Notes: a model not told the origin generated them from the sequence alone. 64,000 nt of DNA from Flavobacterium sp. (GCA_014379405.1 JACMLU010000028.1:78854-142853), one strand, 5' to 3'. Shown: positions 27,930 through 42,535, counted from the stretch's first letter. Translations and numbers: made by a program.

Positions 27930-30900
27930 TTCTTTTCTGTTTTTTCTTTTACAATGGTAACTGGCCCCAATAATCCTGCTTTAAGCAATGGCTCTCCTTC
28001 CAATCTAAAAGGAGCCGTTGTCCAGGTTAATCTTTCTTCTTTTGGTAACTTTTGGTCACCAATTAATCGGTTGGCCCAAGTATTCGTGATTTTTATGACT
28101 ATTGTATTTTTTCCTTTTTTCAATGCTTCCGAAATGTCCACTTTATAAGGAAAAGTCCAAAGTGTTCCGCAGTCTTTTCCGTTGATGCTCACCTCAGCAA
28201 TGTTGGCAATGATACCCAAATCCAACCAAATTTTATCATCGGTTTTCCCTTTCCAAACCAATTCTTTTTGATAGGTTGCCGTTCCTGAATAATATTTGAT
28301 ATTGTCGTTCTCCGAAGTGCTCCAATCGAAAAGCTTGTTGATTTTTACGATGTCTTTTGGCCCTTTAAATGCATGGTCGAATTGCAGTTCCCAGTTTTCG
28401 TCCAATGTTTGAACGGTTTCAAATTCAGATTCATTTCCTTTCGCGAAAAGCTCTTTGGTTTCTTCTTTAAAAATCACAAAACCGGATTCATTTGCATCTA
28501 ATATTATTTGGACGATTGTACGCACATTTTCTATTTTCCAATTGGTTAATGCTTTGCTTTTGTCGGTCACAGGATTGTACCAAACGGGAATTTTTCCTGC
28601 TATTCTAAATGATGCTTCAAATTGTCTCTTTTGTTCTTTCTGATTCGAAAGAAAATAAATTTCCTCGTTGTCAGATTTACGATGTGTCCAAGCGATTGTT
28701 TCGGATTCGGCTCTGTTTAAATTTGGAAAATAAACATCCTGTGTAATTCCAATTTCTGCAAAATCGTTTCCTAAATATGGCAATTTAATTATAGTTCCTT
28801 TTCCGATTTTCCAAGTTGATGAATTTGAATTATTCCAAATTTCATCAACCACATTCTTCCATTTTTTTTGATCAGCTTCTGATCGTATTCCGGGTTGTAA
28901 ATTCGGTTTTTCGTCAATAAAAACAGTTGCTCCTTCATTTACCAATTGTAATATTTTTTCGGCTACAGCCAAAGAAATCATTTTATTCGGCGCCATTTTA
29001 TGACTTCCAGGAAACAACAAAGCTCCATACTCGATACTGTTACTCAAGATTACTTTTCCGTTTACGACTTTCGCATTATTCAATAATACATCGGCATTGA
29101 AAGAATCGTATTGATAACCATTCATTGCGTTTATCCATTGTGACAAATCGGTTGAATTTTTAGTCGAGGTCACTTCTTTCGGTATTTTTATGCTTGGCTG
29201 ACCTTCGTTTTTCAATCGAATGGCTTCACTTTCCAGACGCTCTTTTCCAAAAACATTCGGAATGAACGGCACCAATCGATCCGGAAGTACCGAACGCGAC
29301 GGAAAATCTTCGCCAATGAAAACCGCCAAATCGATTACCGGTTTCCCTTTTTGCAATTGAAATTGTACTCTCTGACAATAATCCACCCAAGCTTTTCCGG
29401 GTTTCCACCAGGTTTGATCTCGCTGAAAATAAGACCCAACGCCGTCCAATGTCATTCCGGGTTTTCTGTCCGTCCAAGGATTATGAACAAAAACGTGATA
29501 GAAAAATCGGTTGATTCCGAGGGCATAATTTCTATCGGCCAACGTCTTCAAATTCCCAGGATGTTCGTCCCAATCCATTTTTAACTCCGTAAAAGCTTCC
29601 GCTTGAATAATGTCTTTTCCGTAAATATGCCCTCCTGAAATGGCATCAAGCATATCATTTGGTTTGTCGTGTGTTGGGCTTTTCAGCCAAAATTCGCCAC
29701 TCGGATAATCGATATGTTTAAAATGTAAAAGTCCGTCACTCATCATCGTTGGCGCTACATTTTCGGAACTGAATTTCACTCCTGCTTTTTTGGCTTCATC
29801 TGCCATCGTGCCAAAGAAATTATCGACAATTAATTCCGAAATCGTTTTGCGAACATCATACAATACTTTCTCCGAAGTTTCAATGTCATTTATTGGTATA
29901 CCCGCCATAACCGGCAAATAATCTACAATATTGTAGCCTCTGCGCTTTTTAAATTCTGCATGAAAAACAGGCGACCAGTTTTGACTGCCACATTCCCAGC
30001 TGTCCATATGCAAAATCTTGACCACTTTGGTTGCTAGTTCAGGACCTGCAGTTCGTAGCATTTCGCCAAACCAATGATCCAGTTGAAAACGAACCGCTTC
30101 GGCATTGAATTTATCGACTTCCAATCCTCGTCCTGCGCCTGCAGTGGCATTTTCGTGTCCTGTGGAAGTATGTCCAAAACGGATAATGCGCCAATTCCCT
30201 TTTAAAGGAGCTTTCCAATTTAGAAAGCCTTTTTCGTCAACAAACTTCGAAATGTTAATCATTTTTGATTGATCAACACAATCATTTTTTCCAATTTGTT
30301 CCACAGAAGTTTGCGGACTCAAACGCCAAATGGCTCCTGATTTTCCTTGATAATTGTCAATCAGCGGTTCATTGGACAAATAAATTTTGGCAACTTTCAA
30401 TCCTTGATTCCATTTGGCAGGATCCAAATCTTCCGCGCCGGGTTCTGTTCCTTCGGGATCATAAACAAATCTGAAAAACTTGGCTTTTGTTGGAACGATA
30501 CTGTGGATGTAAAACGCATCAGTGTCTTGCCACCCTTGACGTGGTGTTGTCAATCGACCCAGACTTTTAAAATTTACGCCATCATCACTCACTTCAATTA
30601 GTAAACGATGCGCCTGATAATTATTTCCTTTGGTTTCGATTTGAATGGATTTACACAAAAACGGCTGATCAAATTCGTATTGAATCCAGCCTTTTTCCTT
30701 TAATCGAAACTGATCGCCTTTTTTTGAATCACTCAAAAATGAAGCGTCAAAATCGCCAAGAGTAGAAGTGATTTTTGGACGATTCTGATTGGATGTGATA
30801 TAACTTTCGGTAACGGGAATGGCAAACACAGCGATATCTTTGTAATACTCTTTGTAATGATTTGGAACTGGTAATTGCAGATTTTTAAAGCTATTCCCAT

Positions 30901-31336
30901 TCACCGTAACATCCGCCCAAACCACTTTTTGCATCGACATTTCAGGCGTTATCCAAGGCCCTCCCGCAACAGCAAAACCATCGGCAGGGTGAAAAGCAAT
31001 TTTTACGCCCAATCGGTTGGCTTCGGTCAATGCCCAATGTACCAACTCCCAAAATTCCTTGCTTAACTGCAAAACGGGAGGATCCATCAACGGTGGATTT
31101 GCTGGACCTTTTATGGTCATCAAATAAGCACCTCCAATTCCGGCTTGTTTCATCGCTTCCAAATCGGCTGTGATGCTGGGTTTTGAATAAGCGCTTTGCA
31201 TCCAATACCAATACACCCAAGGTCTTGAGGATTCGATTGTAGGCTGAAACAAGGTGTTTTCTTTTTTAGGAACTTCCTGTGCGGAAACGAATCCCGCAAG
31301 AAGTAAAATAAAAAAGAGGTGTTTTTTTTGAAACAT
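27926..31336 (-). CDS. GH106 alpha-L-rhamnosidase
   Basis: An 1136-aa secreted protein (signal peptide ending AGFVSAQ). The N-terminus has the GH106 motif SRPWVYWYWMQSAYSK and GIGGAYLMTIKG; the barrel carries HPADGFAVAGGPWITPE, HMDSWECGSQNWSP with a likely catalytic Glu, and SSENVAPT. The C-terminal beta-sandwich (WLDLGIIANIAEVSINGKDCG, VIKITNTWANRLIGD) is typical. Known members release alpha-L-rhamnose from rhamnogalacturonan. Length matches the family (about 1100). It begins a new block after a 33-bp hairpin and is translationally coupled to the downstream acetylesterase. Confidence 0.93.
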   Translation of the reverse strand: MFQKKHLFFILLLAGFVSAQEVPKKENTLFQPTIESSRPWVYWYWMQSAYSKPSITADLEAMKQAGIGGAYLMTIKGPANPPLMDPPVLQLSKEFWELVHWALTEANRLGVKIAFHPADGFAVAGGPWITPEMSMQKVVWADVTVNGNSFKNLQLPVPNHYKEYYKDIAVFAIPVTESYITSNQNRPKITSTLGDFDASFLSDSKKGDQFRLKEKGWIQYEFDQPFLCKSIQIETKGNNYQAHRLLIEVSDDGVNFKSLGRLTTPRQGWQDTDAFYIHSIVPTKAKFFRFVYDPEGTEPGAEDLDPAKWNQGLKVAKIYLSNEPLIDNYQGKSGAIWRLSPQTSVEQIGKNDCVDQSKMINISKFVDEKGFLNWKAPLKGNWRIIRFGHTSTGHENATAGAGRGLEVDKFNAEAVRFQLDHWFGEMLRTAGPELATKVVKILHMDSWECGSQNWSPVFHAEFKKRRGYNIVDYLPVMAGIPINDIETSEKVLYDVRKTISELIVDNFFGTMADEAKKAGVKFSSENVAPTMMSDGLLHFKHIDYPSGEFWLKSPTHDKPNDMLDAISGGHIYGKDIIQAEAFTELKMDWDEHPGNLKTLADRNYALGINRFFYHVFVHNPWTDRKPGMTLDGVGSYFQRDQTWWKPGKAWVDYCQRVQFQLQKGKPVIDLAVFIGEDFPSRSVLPDRLVPFIPNVFGKERLESEAIRLKNEGQPSIKIPKEVTSTKNSTDLSQWINAMNGYQYDSFNADVLLNNAKVVNGKVILSNSIEYGALLFPGSHKMAPNKMISLAVAEKILQLVNEGATVFIDEKPNLQPGIRSEADQKKWKNVVDEIWNNSNSSTWKIGKGTIIKLPYLGNDFAEIGITQDVYFPNLNRAESETIAWTHRKSDNEEIYFLSNQKEQKRQFEASFRIAGKIPVWYNPVTDKSKALTNWKIENVRTIVQIILDANESGFVIFKEETKELFAKGNESEFETVQTLDENWELQFDHAFKGPKDIVKINKLFDWSTSENDNIKYYSGTATYQKELVWKGKTDDKIWLDLGIIANIAEVSINGKDCGTLWTFPYKVDISEALKKGKNTIVIKITNTWANRLIGDQKLPKEERLTWTTAPFRLEGEPLLKAGLLGPVTIVKEKTEKK

Positions 31337-31356
31337 TATTGTTGTTTTTAATCATT

Positions 31357-31389
31357 AAACCTGACAGGTTTTAAAAACCTGTCAGGTTT
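31357..31389 (-). repeat. 33-bp palindromic hairpin, copy 2
   Basis: AAACCTGACAGGTTTT with its exact complement around one base, 9 nt after the GH2 stop. Compared with copy 1, the outer G-C pair is replaced by A-T on both arms, so the change is compensated. Confidence 0.85.
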
Positions 31390-31398
31390 AAATTCTAA

Positions 31399-35804
<4,406 letters not shown>

Positions 35805-35882
35805 TTCAAATTTAATTTGCTTCAATGGAACGCAGATGACACGGATCGAACTGATTTTCGCGGATTTCTTTATTTTTTAATC

Positions 35883-35961
35883 TTGCCACAGATTTCACAG
35901 ATTTTCACAGATTTTTTTAAACTAACTTATAATCTGTGTGAATCTGTGAAATCTGTGGCAA
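35883..35961 (-). repeat. Long CACAGATT hairpin between the two propeller genes
   Basis: TTGCCACAGATTTCACAGATT and its complement form a 21-bp perfect stem which continues imperfectly inward as further CACAGATT repeats. It starts 17 nt after the stop of the 553-aa gene. The unit repeats three times in each arm. Sequence just upstream (AACGCAGATGACACGG at 35830) is another common variant of this intergenic repeat. Confidence 0.75.
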
Positions 35962-35978
35962 AAAATCTGTTTCCATTT

Positions 35979-37640
35979 TTATTTCAATTCCTTCAATCTG
36001 GATTCCATTACGTCTTTGTTCAGTTTTACTTTTACCATTCCTGTGGGATGAAATCTTCTTTTCAGATCGATGGCGTTGTACACGATTGTATAAACATCAT
36101 TTCCTTCAGGAATCAAACAAAGCGGTGTTCTCATAATATCCCACCATTTATCGACTTTGGTTTCTATGGGTAAATATCTTGCTTCTCCCCAATTGATTCC
36201 ATCTTTTGAAAGTGAATATCCAATCATATTTGGTAAGTGATGTCCCCAGCCTTCAGGGCCTCCATCAAAAATGGCGATGTACAAACCGTTTGGCAACTGA
36301 CTCACAATCGGATTTTCGACAAATTGCGGATGGATCGTTTTTATTGGTTCCAAACCTTTGTTTAATCGTTTCCATGGGCCTTCCAAACTGTTCGATTCTG
36401 CCAAAGCCACGAACCAACCTTTTCCTGATTTCTTCGGATAATCTGCCCAAGAGGCAAATGGATAAGCTCCGCTGTAAAAACCGAAATATTTATCGCCGAC
36501 TTTGTACGGAAAAAAAGAAGCGACTCCCTGACGTCCTTCCCAAGGCTGTGAATCCAAGCCCGGTTCCATAATGATGCCCATGTCTTTGTACGGACCACCG
36601 ATTCCGTGGATTCCATCGACCGTGGATTCACAACGCCAAATACGACCAAAAGAATGATTGGGTTGAATTTCTTTGTGAACGGTGTATGCCAAATAATAGC
36701 CGTACCATTTGTTTGCTTTTTCGTTAAAAACCGGCATGTACGACCAAATCGCCGAACGACGGTCGTTCATTGGATTGTCATCTTCGGTAACGGCATACAC
36801 TCCGCTGGCCTGGTAAATGGTGGATTCTCTTTTCCAGTGAATGGCATCTTTACTTGTCCAATGTCCGATTTTGGTTTTTACACGGTCGTAATACATTTCA
36901 ATTCCTTTTTCACCTGCTCTTTCCGTTGGAAACATATGATAGGTATCGCCTACTTTTACAACGCGACCGCCTTCAAAACCTCCCTGAATATCTTCGGTTC
37001 CGGGCATTCCTTCACCAATCACGGCTTTATTTTCTCCACCGATGATTTCAAAAAGCGGTTTTTCATCGGAGAATCCTTCAACTATATAAGTTGGATTCCA
37101 AAGTTTTCCGTCTGGAAGTTCAGCATTGCGGGAAACAATTTGAGGATTATTTTTGATTACACCCAAAACTGCAAACAAACCTTTCCCTTCGGGATTGATG
37201 ATGTGTGTTCCTTTTGAAAAAGAAACGGCGTACACATTTACGGGAGACAAACCTGTTATGGTTACACCATTTTCAAGCACCAATTTGGCATTTGGATTAT
37301 AATTTAATTGAAAATATTCCGCATTATCTTTTTCCTGAAAAACTCCTATCAGCACTTGAACCTTCTCTTTGAATTTTAGTTTTAATGGAGCATTCGTTCC
37401 ATTTTTATACGCATTTAATGGTAATTCAACTCCTGTTAATCCTTGCAATTCTGGAGCCAAACCTACAATATTGTGTTTGCTACCCGAAAAAACGTGAGCG
37501 TATTGTGTGGTTTTGAAAGTTTTGTAATTGGATTTTACCACTTCAAAAGAAGCGGGTTGCCAAGATGAGTTTTGAGCTGAAACTTGAAAGCTCAAAAAAA
37601 CCAAGAATAACCAATAAATATGTTTACTTTTTTGAATCAT
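35979..37640 (-). CDS. Beta-propeller glycosidase-like protein with N-terminal beta domain
   Basis: A 553-aa secreted protein (signal peptide ending FQVSAQ). Residues about 25-170 form a small beta domain (FKTTQYAHVFSGSK, AVSFSKGTHIINPEG). The rest is a five-bladed propeller with blades such as GGRVVKVGDTYHMFPTE, HWTSKDAIHWKRES, WSYMPVFNEKANKWYGYYLAY, GVASFFPYKVGDKYFGFYSG and MIGYSLSKDGINWGE. It looks related to the GH43/GH32 superfamily but I do not recognise a defined family. Its ATG overlaps the GH78 stop by one base, so it is coupled to the rhamnosidase and may act on rhamnose-exposed oligosaccharides. Function inferred only. Confidence 0.75.
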   Translation of the reverse strand: MIQKSKHIYWLFLVFLSFQVSAQNSSWQPASFEVVKSNYKTFKTTQYAHVFSGSKHNIVGLAPELQGLTGVELPLNAYKNGTNAPLKLKFKEKVQVLIGVFQEKDNAEYFQLNYNPNAKLVLENGVTITGLSPVNVYAVSFSKGTHIINPEGKGLFAVLGVIKNNPQIVSRNAELPDGKLWNPTYIVEGFSDEKPLFEIIGGENKAVIGEGMPGTEDIQGGFEGGRVVKVGDTYHMFPTERAGEKGIEMYYDRVKTKIGHWTSKDAIHWKRESTIYQASGVYAVTEDDNPMNDRRSAIWSYMPVFNEKANKWYGYYLAYTVHKEIQPNHSFGRIWRCESTVDGIHGIGGPYKDMGIIMEPGLDSQPWEGRQGVASFFPYKVGDKYFGFYSGAYPFASWADYPKKSGKGWFVALAESNSLEGPWKRLNKGLEPIKTIHPQFVENPIVSQLPNGLYIAIFDGGPEGWGHHLPNMIGYSLSKDGINWGEARYLPIETKVDKWWDIMRTPLCLIPEGNDVYTIVYNAIDLKRRFHPTGMVKVKLNKDVMESRLKELK

Positions 37641-39823
37641 TATTTAACTGCTTTATAACTTACTTTGTATTCCACATTCAGTTTTACGATCAATTGGTAT
37701 TTGTTTTTTGCCAATTCTGTAATCGTTCCTGAACTTGCTTTTGGCTTGCTTGAACTTTCGAAAATCAATTTTCCTTCGCCTTCAGAGGCTTTTACTTTGA
37801 TTTCTTTGGTACTACAATATACGGCAACTTCTCCGTTTGGAGTTGGCACTTTTCCTTCCATCCATTCCAAACCACCAAGATTTGGTTTGATTTCATATTC
37901 GGAATAGCCCGGAGCAGTTGGTTTTACACCTAAATAATATTTTCCCAGCAAATAAATTGGACTAGAACCCCAGGCGTGGCAAAGACTTTTTCCATAAGGA
38001 CGTCCATACATCGCTAAATGTTCTGTTCCTTTTTTCGTTGGATTGTATTCTTCCCAGAAAGAAGTAGCGCCTTCTTTTAACATTCCTCCCCAATAGTCTT
38101 TCATTTCTTTCAAAACATAGTCTTGTTCACCCATCGCACACAAAGCTTCCAACTCATAAAAACGCATGTATGGTGTAGTGATTTGAAGAATTTTATCATT
38201 GAGCAACACCTTCTTTTTGATGCTTTGTTTTTGTTCTTCATCAAAATAATTGAAAAAAATACCGAACATATTGGCGTATCTGGTTACAATATCCTGCATT
38301 TTACCATCTATGCGCTGGTGCTTCATCACGTTTTCCTTTTTGTCCCAAAACACGTCAAACAATTTTGTTTTTAAATCAACAGCTAATTTTTGATACTGTT
38401 TTTGGTCATCCTTTTCACCTGCAATTTCAGCACTAACAGCCATGGCTTCCAAGCTTCTCGCCAAAAGCATTTGCTCAAAACTAACCTCCCCAGTTTTTGG
38501 CAATCCGTTTGCCCAATCAATGAAAACCCAATCGCCTTCCAATGGTTCTAGGAATCCGTTTTTGTTTCTTCTTTCCAAGCAGAATTCCATCAATGATTTC
38601 ATTCGTGGATAAAAAGTTTTGATGAATTTCGTGTCGCCCGTGTGTAAATAGTAATCGTAAACTCCCACAAACCAATACAGCGAATAATCCATTATGATAT
38701 TTACATGAGCCGTCACAGGTTCTTTGCCACGAAGAGCCAACAGCGTTCGTTCCACGGAAGCCGAATCAAAGAATAAATAATAATTCATTAAATAACTTTG
38801 ATAAGCATCGCCAGACCAAACCCACCGGTCGCGTTTGATCCCGTCTATAAAAAATTCGCGGGATGTCAAATGCATCGTGTAAGCCGACACGTCCCAAATT
38901 TTATTCAATTCTTGGTCTGAAGATTTGAATGAACCGCGATGCTCCAATGGCAAGTATTCATAAAGCATCGAAATGGAATCATATTTTACCGATGCATCTG
39001 CTTGTACTTGAACATAGCGGAATGCTTTGGAACCATCATGTGTGTATGTTTGAGGCTGGTTTCCATCAAAAGATAAATGGTCCAGTGTTTCGCATTTGGC
39101 AGTATCCAGAGCTTCCTCGCGAGATTCACCATAATAAAGTGCCACTTTACCTTTTCCTTTTAAGCCGTGAATTTTAATGTAACCAAAAGTTTCTTTACCA
39201 AAATCCACCAACTGACCAGCTCCTATTTTTTCTGTTTTTTTGGCGTTCCAAGGTGTGGTTGTTAGTTTAAACCCGGAAGGTTTACTCTCTGGTGAATCAA
39301 AATTCCAAGAACCAACAGGAACCCAAGGTGTGCCTGATTGTTGTGCTTTTCCCGTTTCATCAATCCAAAGTTTATCTTCGTTGGTCACCTTCCAAGACGC
39401 ATCAGATTTAACATGCTTACCGGCAATGTAAATAGCTGGCAACACTTCCTGATTGTATACTTTAAAGGAAATTTTGTGTTTCCCGGCAGGAATTTTTAAT
39501 GATTTTGGCTGCCCGTAAACTTGAGCACCATCTAAAAGTAATTGAAAAGATCCTTCCGAATAGATTTTTATCTCGTCTGGTTCTGGAATATCCACTTCTG
39601 TTTGAAAAGTTACCAAAGCATAAGGACTGTAATATTGCCAAAGCGGTGGAAATACCGCTTCGCGTTCCGTACGTCTTACTTGCATTTTATTGCTTAACCA
39701 AACTTCGAAATCGCCCGGATACCAAATCCAAGTTTGTGCCGAAGCGGCTTCTGACAACAATAATAATGCACCAACGCAAAGAATCGTTTTTAAACTTTGG
39801 CGTAAAGAAGACAATGTGTTCAT
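37640..39823 (-). CDS. GH78 alpha-L-rhamnosidase
   Basis: A 727-aa secreted protein (signal peptide ending AASAQ). N-terminal beta domains (FQTEVDIPEPDEIKIYSEGS) lead into an (alpha/alpha)6 barrel with the GH78 landmarks REFFIDGIKRDRWVWSGDA (acidic catalytic region), MDYSLYWFVGVYDYYLHTGD, GDWVFIDWANG and SFWEEYNPTKKG, and a C-terminal beta domain (GLEWMEGKVPTPNGEV). It releases terminal alpha-L-rhamnose. Together with GH106 this gives the locus two rhamnosidases of different fold, useful for different linkages. The gap to the symporter upstream is a single base, so it belongs to the Gfo/Idh-symporter block. Confidence 0.9.
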   Translation of the reverse strand: MNTLSSLRQSLKTILCVGALLLLSEAASAQTWIWYPGDFEVWLSNKMQVRRTEREAVFPPLWQYYSPYALVTFQTEVDIPEPDEIKIYSEGSFQLLLDGAQVYGQPKSLKIPAGKHKISFKVYNQEVLPAIYIAGKHVKSDASWKVTNEDKLWIDETGKAQQSGTPWVPVGSWNFDSPESKPSGFKLTTTPWNAKKTEKIGAGQLVDFGKETFGYIKIHGLKGKGKVALYYGESREEALDTAKCETLDHLSFDGNQPQTYTHDGSKAFRYVQVQADASVKYDSISMLYEYLPLEHRGSFKSSDQELNKIWDVSAYTMHLTSREFFIDGIKRDRWVWSGDAYQSYLMNYYLFFDSASVERTLLALRGKEPVTAHVNIIMDYSLYWFVGVYDYYLHTGDTKFIKTFYPRMKSLMEFCLERRNKNGFLEPLEGDWVFIDWANGLPKTGEVSFEQMLLARSLEAMAVSAEIAGEKDDQKQYQKLAVDLKTKLFDVFWDKKENVMKHQRIDGKMQDIVTRYANMFGIFFNYFDEEQKQSIKKKVLLNDKILQITTPYMRFYELEALCAMGEQDYVLKEMKDYWGGMLKEGATSFWEEYNPTKKGTEHLAMYGRPYGKSLCHAWGSSPIYLLGKYYLGVKPTAPGYSEYEIKPNLGGLEWMEGKVPTPNGEVAVYCSTKEIKVKASEGEGKLIFESSSKPKASSGTITELAKNKYQLIVKLNVEYKVSYKAVK

Positions 39824-39824
39824 A

Positions 39825-41408
39825 TTAATTGAAATTAAAAATGAGGTATAAACTTAAAATGGCTAGTCCCAACAAGGCGAACAATATTTTTACTTTCTTG
39901 CTGGTTTTTGGAACATCGGTTTCGCTCACGAAATTCGTTTCCGGACTTTTATCCACCAATGAAATGACAATCGCCGAAACCATTAAAACTGCAAAAATGT
40001 AAAAGGAAATCAACAAGAAATGTGGCCAAGCCGTGTAAACATCGGCTGGGAAAATCCATAAATACAATACTCCAACAAATAAACTAAAGGCTGAACCCCA
40101 GGATAAAGTAGCATTCACGGCTTTTTTGGTCGTTCTTTTCCAAAAAATACTCAACAAAAACACTACCGACAAAGAGGGTGCCAAAAAGCCCAAAACTGCC
40201 TGAAAGATGTTGAATAAATTTTGTCCTTTTATATTGTCAATCGCAATCGCGATAAGGATTGCAAACACGCATCCTGCCGCAACGGTGATACGTCCCATTT
40301 TTATTTGCTCTTTAATCGTCGCCGCTGGATTGATTTTTTTCACATAAATATCATTGGTGTAAACCGTACTCAAGGCATTCAACGATGATCCAATTGTTGC
40401 TACCAATACAGCAATCATCACGCAAATAACCAAACCATTCATTCCGCTTGGGAATAAATTGGTCACCATAGTCATATAAGCCAAATCCGAATTTTTGCCT
40501 AACTCTGGATACAAAACGGAACACAGAATTCCTGGTAAAATAAACAATGGCAAAGCCAACACTTTTAGCCAACCTATGAAGTTCACTCCCAATTGTCCTT
40601 GCTCTAAATTTTTGGCTCCCAATACGCTTTGCACCATCGATTGGTCTGTACAAAAGAAAGCTACTGCGGCCACGGGATAACCCAATAAAATAGCTGGCCA
40701 AGGATAATTGGGATCGTTTGCCGGCTGAACCAAGTTCCAAAAATTAGAAGGTGTTTTGGCAATTAATGCGCTGATTCCACCCACTTTTTCCAAACCTAAA
40801 TAGGACAATGTAAGCGACACTACAATCAATAAAATCATTTGGAATACGTTCACTTTGGCAATGGCTTTCAAACCTCCTGCGAAAGTAAAAATTCCCGAAA
40901 AAATTACTAATACCGTCACACTTTGCCACATCGGGATTCCTAAAATCTGGCGTACCAAAATTCCTCCGCTGAACAATCCCAACGACAACCAACTCACTAA
41001 AATTTTCACCATTGCATACCAAGCCAAAATGGTTTGAGTACTGTCGCCATAGCGTTTTCCCATATATTCGGGCATCGTGCTGACTTTACTAGCAATATAT
41101 TTTGGAGCAAAAACCATTGCCAAAAGCAATAAGAAAACAAAAGCGTACCATTCGAAATTTCCGGCAACAATTCCCGTCGCATAACCAATACTGGCAAAAG
41201 CCAACAAGGACGAAGGTCCAACATTAGTTCCCCACATATTGAACCCGATATTGTACCAATTCAAGGAATTTCCCGCCATAAAAAGCGTTTCGTTCTTTTT
41301 GCTTTGCTTCACGCTCACCACATAACCAATGACCAATAATATCACCAAATAAATGGCGACAATTATAAAATCTAATGCAGTTAACTTGTCGTAAATGGTA
41401 TTATTCAT
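39825..41408 (-). CDS. Sodium:solute symporter (SSS family)
   Basis: A 527-aa inner-membrane protein with 13-14 hydrophobic helices (LDFIIVAIYLVILLVIGYVV at the N-terminus, VFAILIAIAI, FSLFVGVLYLWIF). The GNSLNWYNIGFNMWGTNVGPSSL stretch is the conserved first-helix region of the SSS family, and TIGSSLNALSTVYTNDIY is the conserved later helix. It would import monosaccharides or small glycosides, such as rhamnose, galacturonate or arabinose, with sodium. It is coupled to the upstream Gfo/Idh gene by a 4-bp ATGA overlap. Substrate is inferred from the adjoining GH78 and oxidoreductase. Confidence 0.92.
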   Translation of the reverse strand: MNNTIYDKLTALDFIIVAIYLVILLVIGYVVSVKQSKKNETLFMAGNSLNWYNIGFNMWGTNVGPSSLLAFASIGYATGIVAGNFEWYAFVFLLLLAMVFAPKYIASKVSTMPEYMGKRYGDSTQTILAWYAMVKILVSWLSLGLFSGGILVRQILGIPMWQSVTVLVIFSGIFTFAGGLKAIAKVNVFQMILLIVVSLTLSYLGLEKVGGISALIAKTPSNFWNLVQPANDPNYPWPAILLGYPVAAVAFFCTDQSMVQSVLGAKNLEQGQLGVNFIGWLKVLALPLFILPGILCSVLYPELGKNSDLAYMTMVTNLFPSGMNGLVICVMIAVLVATIGSSLNALSTVYTNDIYVKKINPAATIKEQIKMGRITVAAGCVFAILIAIAIDNIKGQNLFNIFQAVLGFLAPSLSVVFLLSIFWKRTTKKAVNATLSWGSAFSLFVGVLYLWIFPADVYTAWPHFLLISFYIFAVLMVSAIVISLVDKSPETNFVSETDVPKTSKKVKILFALLGLAILSLYLIFNFN

Positions 41409-42469
41409 AAGTTATATTCTTTTAAAACATCAGCAATTTTTACTGGCATTCCGATTTGTAAACTTTTATCCATTGCCTGCAATAATGCCACGGTTGCGAT
41501 GCCTTCTTCCATATTTGGATAAGCCACAAAATCCTGCTCGATGCTATCCACGAAATACTCCAAATAATTTTGGTATTCTCCAGCGTGATGGCTTTGCCCT
41601 TCAAAACGGAAATAATGTTTTAAGGTAGCATCGCCCCAAGTTACGGCTTTTTCTTCGCCTGTTTTGTCCGTAATTGCATAACGTAATTCGTGATAATCTG
41701 CTTGACTGGCGCCTTCAGTAGCTCTTAAAATTACGCTCATTCCACTGTCTCTTTGTGTCGGTTGGGTTGGCGAAGTATAAACACCGCTAACACGAGCAAT
41801 TCTTCCGTCAGTAGCCTTAAAAATAAAATGCATCGTGTCTTCGTTTTTCAAACCTGCCACACTTCCGTTGCTGCTGATCATTCCGTACCCCATTACTTCT
41901 TCTATGTTCGGCAAATACCATCTGATGAAATCCACGGGATGACTCAAACCACCATACAACCATTTGAAAGATTGCAATAGCGACCATTCTTTTTCCAAAA
42001 ACCATCTGTGATCGGCGTGATAATGCGATTCAATCGTAATTAAATCTCCTATTAAACCCGCTTCAAAATCGGCTCTTTGTCTTTTTGCCGGTTCGAAAAA
42101 TCTCGAACTTTGACCAATGAACACTTTTTTACCTGTTTTCTCGCTCAGTTCCAATAATGCTTTGGCATCCGAAAGATCATCGATAAAAGGTTTGGTGCAA
42201 ACCACGTGTTTTCCGTGCAACAAAGCTTGTTTTACGTGCTCAGCGTGCAAATGGTCTGGTGTATAAATAGCGATGATATCGATTGCGCTGTCATTCAATA
42301 AATCATCGTAATTTGTTGTGTAAGAATGAAAATCAAATTCCTGTGCTCTTTGTTGGCACAATTCCTCATTCCTGTCGCATATTTTTACCAACTCTAATTT
42401 GCTGCTTTTTAAAGCGGCCGACATTGTACTTCGTCCCTCACCGAGACCTAAAATGGCTATTTTTAACAT
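41405..42469 (-). CDS. Gfo/Idh/MocA-family oxidoreductase
   Basis: A 354-aa cytoplasmic protein with no signal peptide. The Rossmann N-terminus (KIAILGLGEGRSTM, then KICDRNEE) binds NAD(P); IAIYTPDHLHAEHVKQAL and VVCTKPF carry the conserved EKP-like motif with Thr-Lys-Pro; the C-terminal alpha/beta domain (GGLSHPVDFIRWYLP) holds the likely catalytic His. Such enzymes oxidise or reduce sugars or sugar acids. Its ATGA overlap with the symporter suggests that it handles the imported sugar. The GLGEGRS loop differs from the usual GxGxxG spacing (GLGEGRS), which is common in this branch. Exact substrate unknown. Confidence 0.87.
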   Translation of the reverse strand: MLKIAILGLGEGRSTMSAALKSSKLELVKICDRNEELCQQRAQEFDFHSYTTNYDDLLNDSAIDIIAIYTPDHLHAEHVKQALLHGKHVVCTKPFIDDLSDAKALLELSEKTGKKVFIGQSSRFFEPAKRQRADFEAGLIGDLITIESHYHADHRWFLEKEWSLLQSFKWLYGGLSHPVDFIRWYLPNIEEVMGYGMISSNGSVAGLKNEDTMHFIFKATDGRIARVSGVYTSPTQPTQRDSGMSVILRATEGASQADYHELRYAITDKTGEEKAVTWGDATLKHYFRFEGQSHHAGEYQNYLEYFVDSIEQDFVAYPNMEEGIATVALLQAMDKSLQIGMPVKIADVLKEYNL

Positions 42470-42489
42470 CTTTATTTGGTTTTCAAAAC

Positions 42490-42522
42490 AGACCCGACAG
42501 GTTTTGAAAACCTGTCGGGTCT
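42490..42522 (-). repeat. 33-bp palindromic hairpin, copy 3
   Basis: AGACCCGACAGGTTTT with its exact complement around one base, 13 nt after the stop of the mutarotase-fusion gene. Relative to copy 1 one T-A pair is C-G on both arms, again a compensated change. Confidence 0.85.
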
Positions 42523-42535
42523 AAACGTGAATAAA

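Noticed and set aside
36606-37217. 203-aa plus-strand ORF
   Set aside because: It lies wholly inside the 553-aa propeller gene on the other strand, which has a signal peptide and clear blade motifs.
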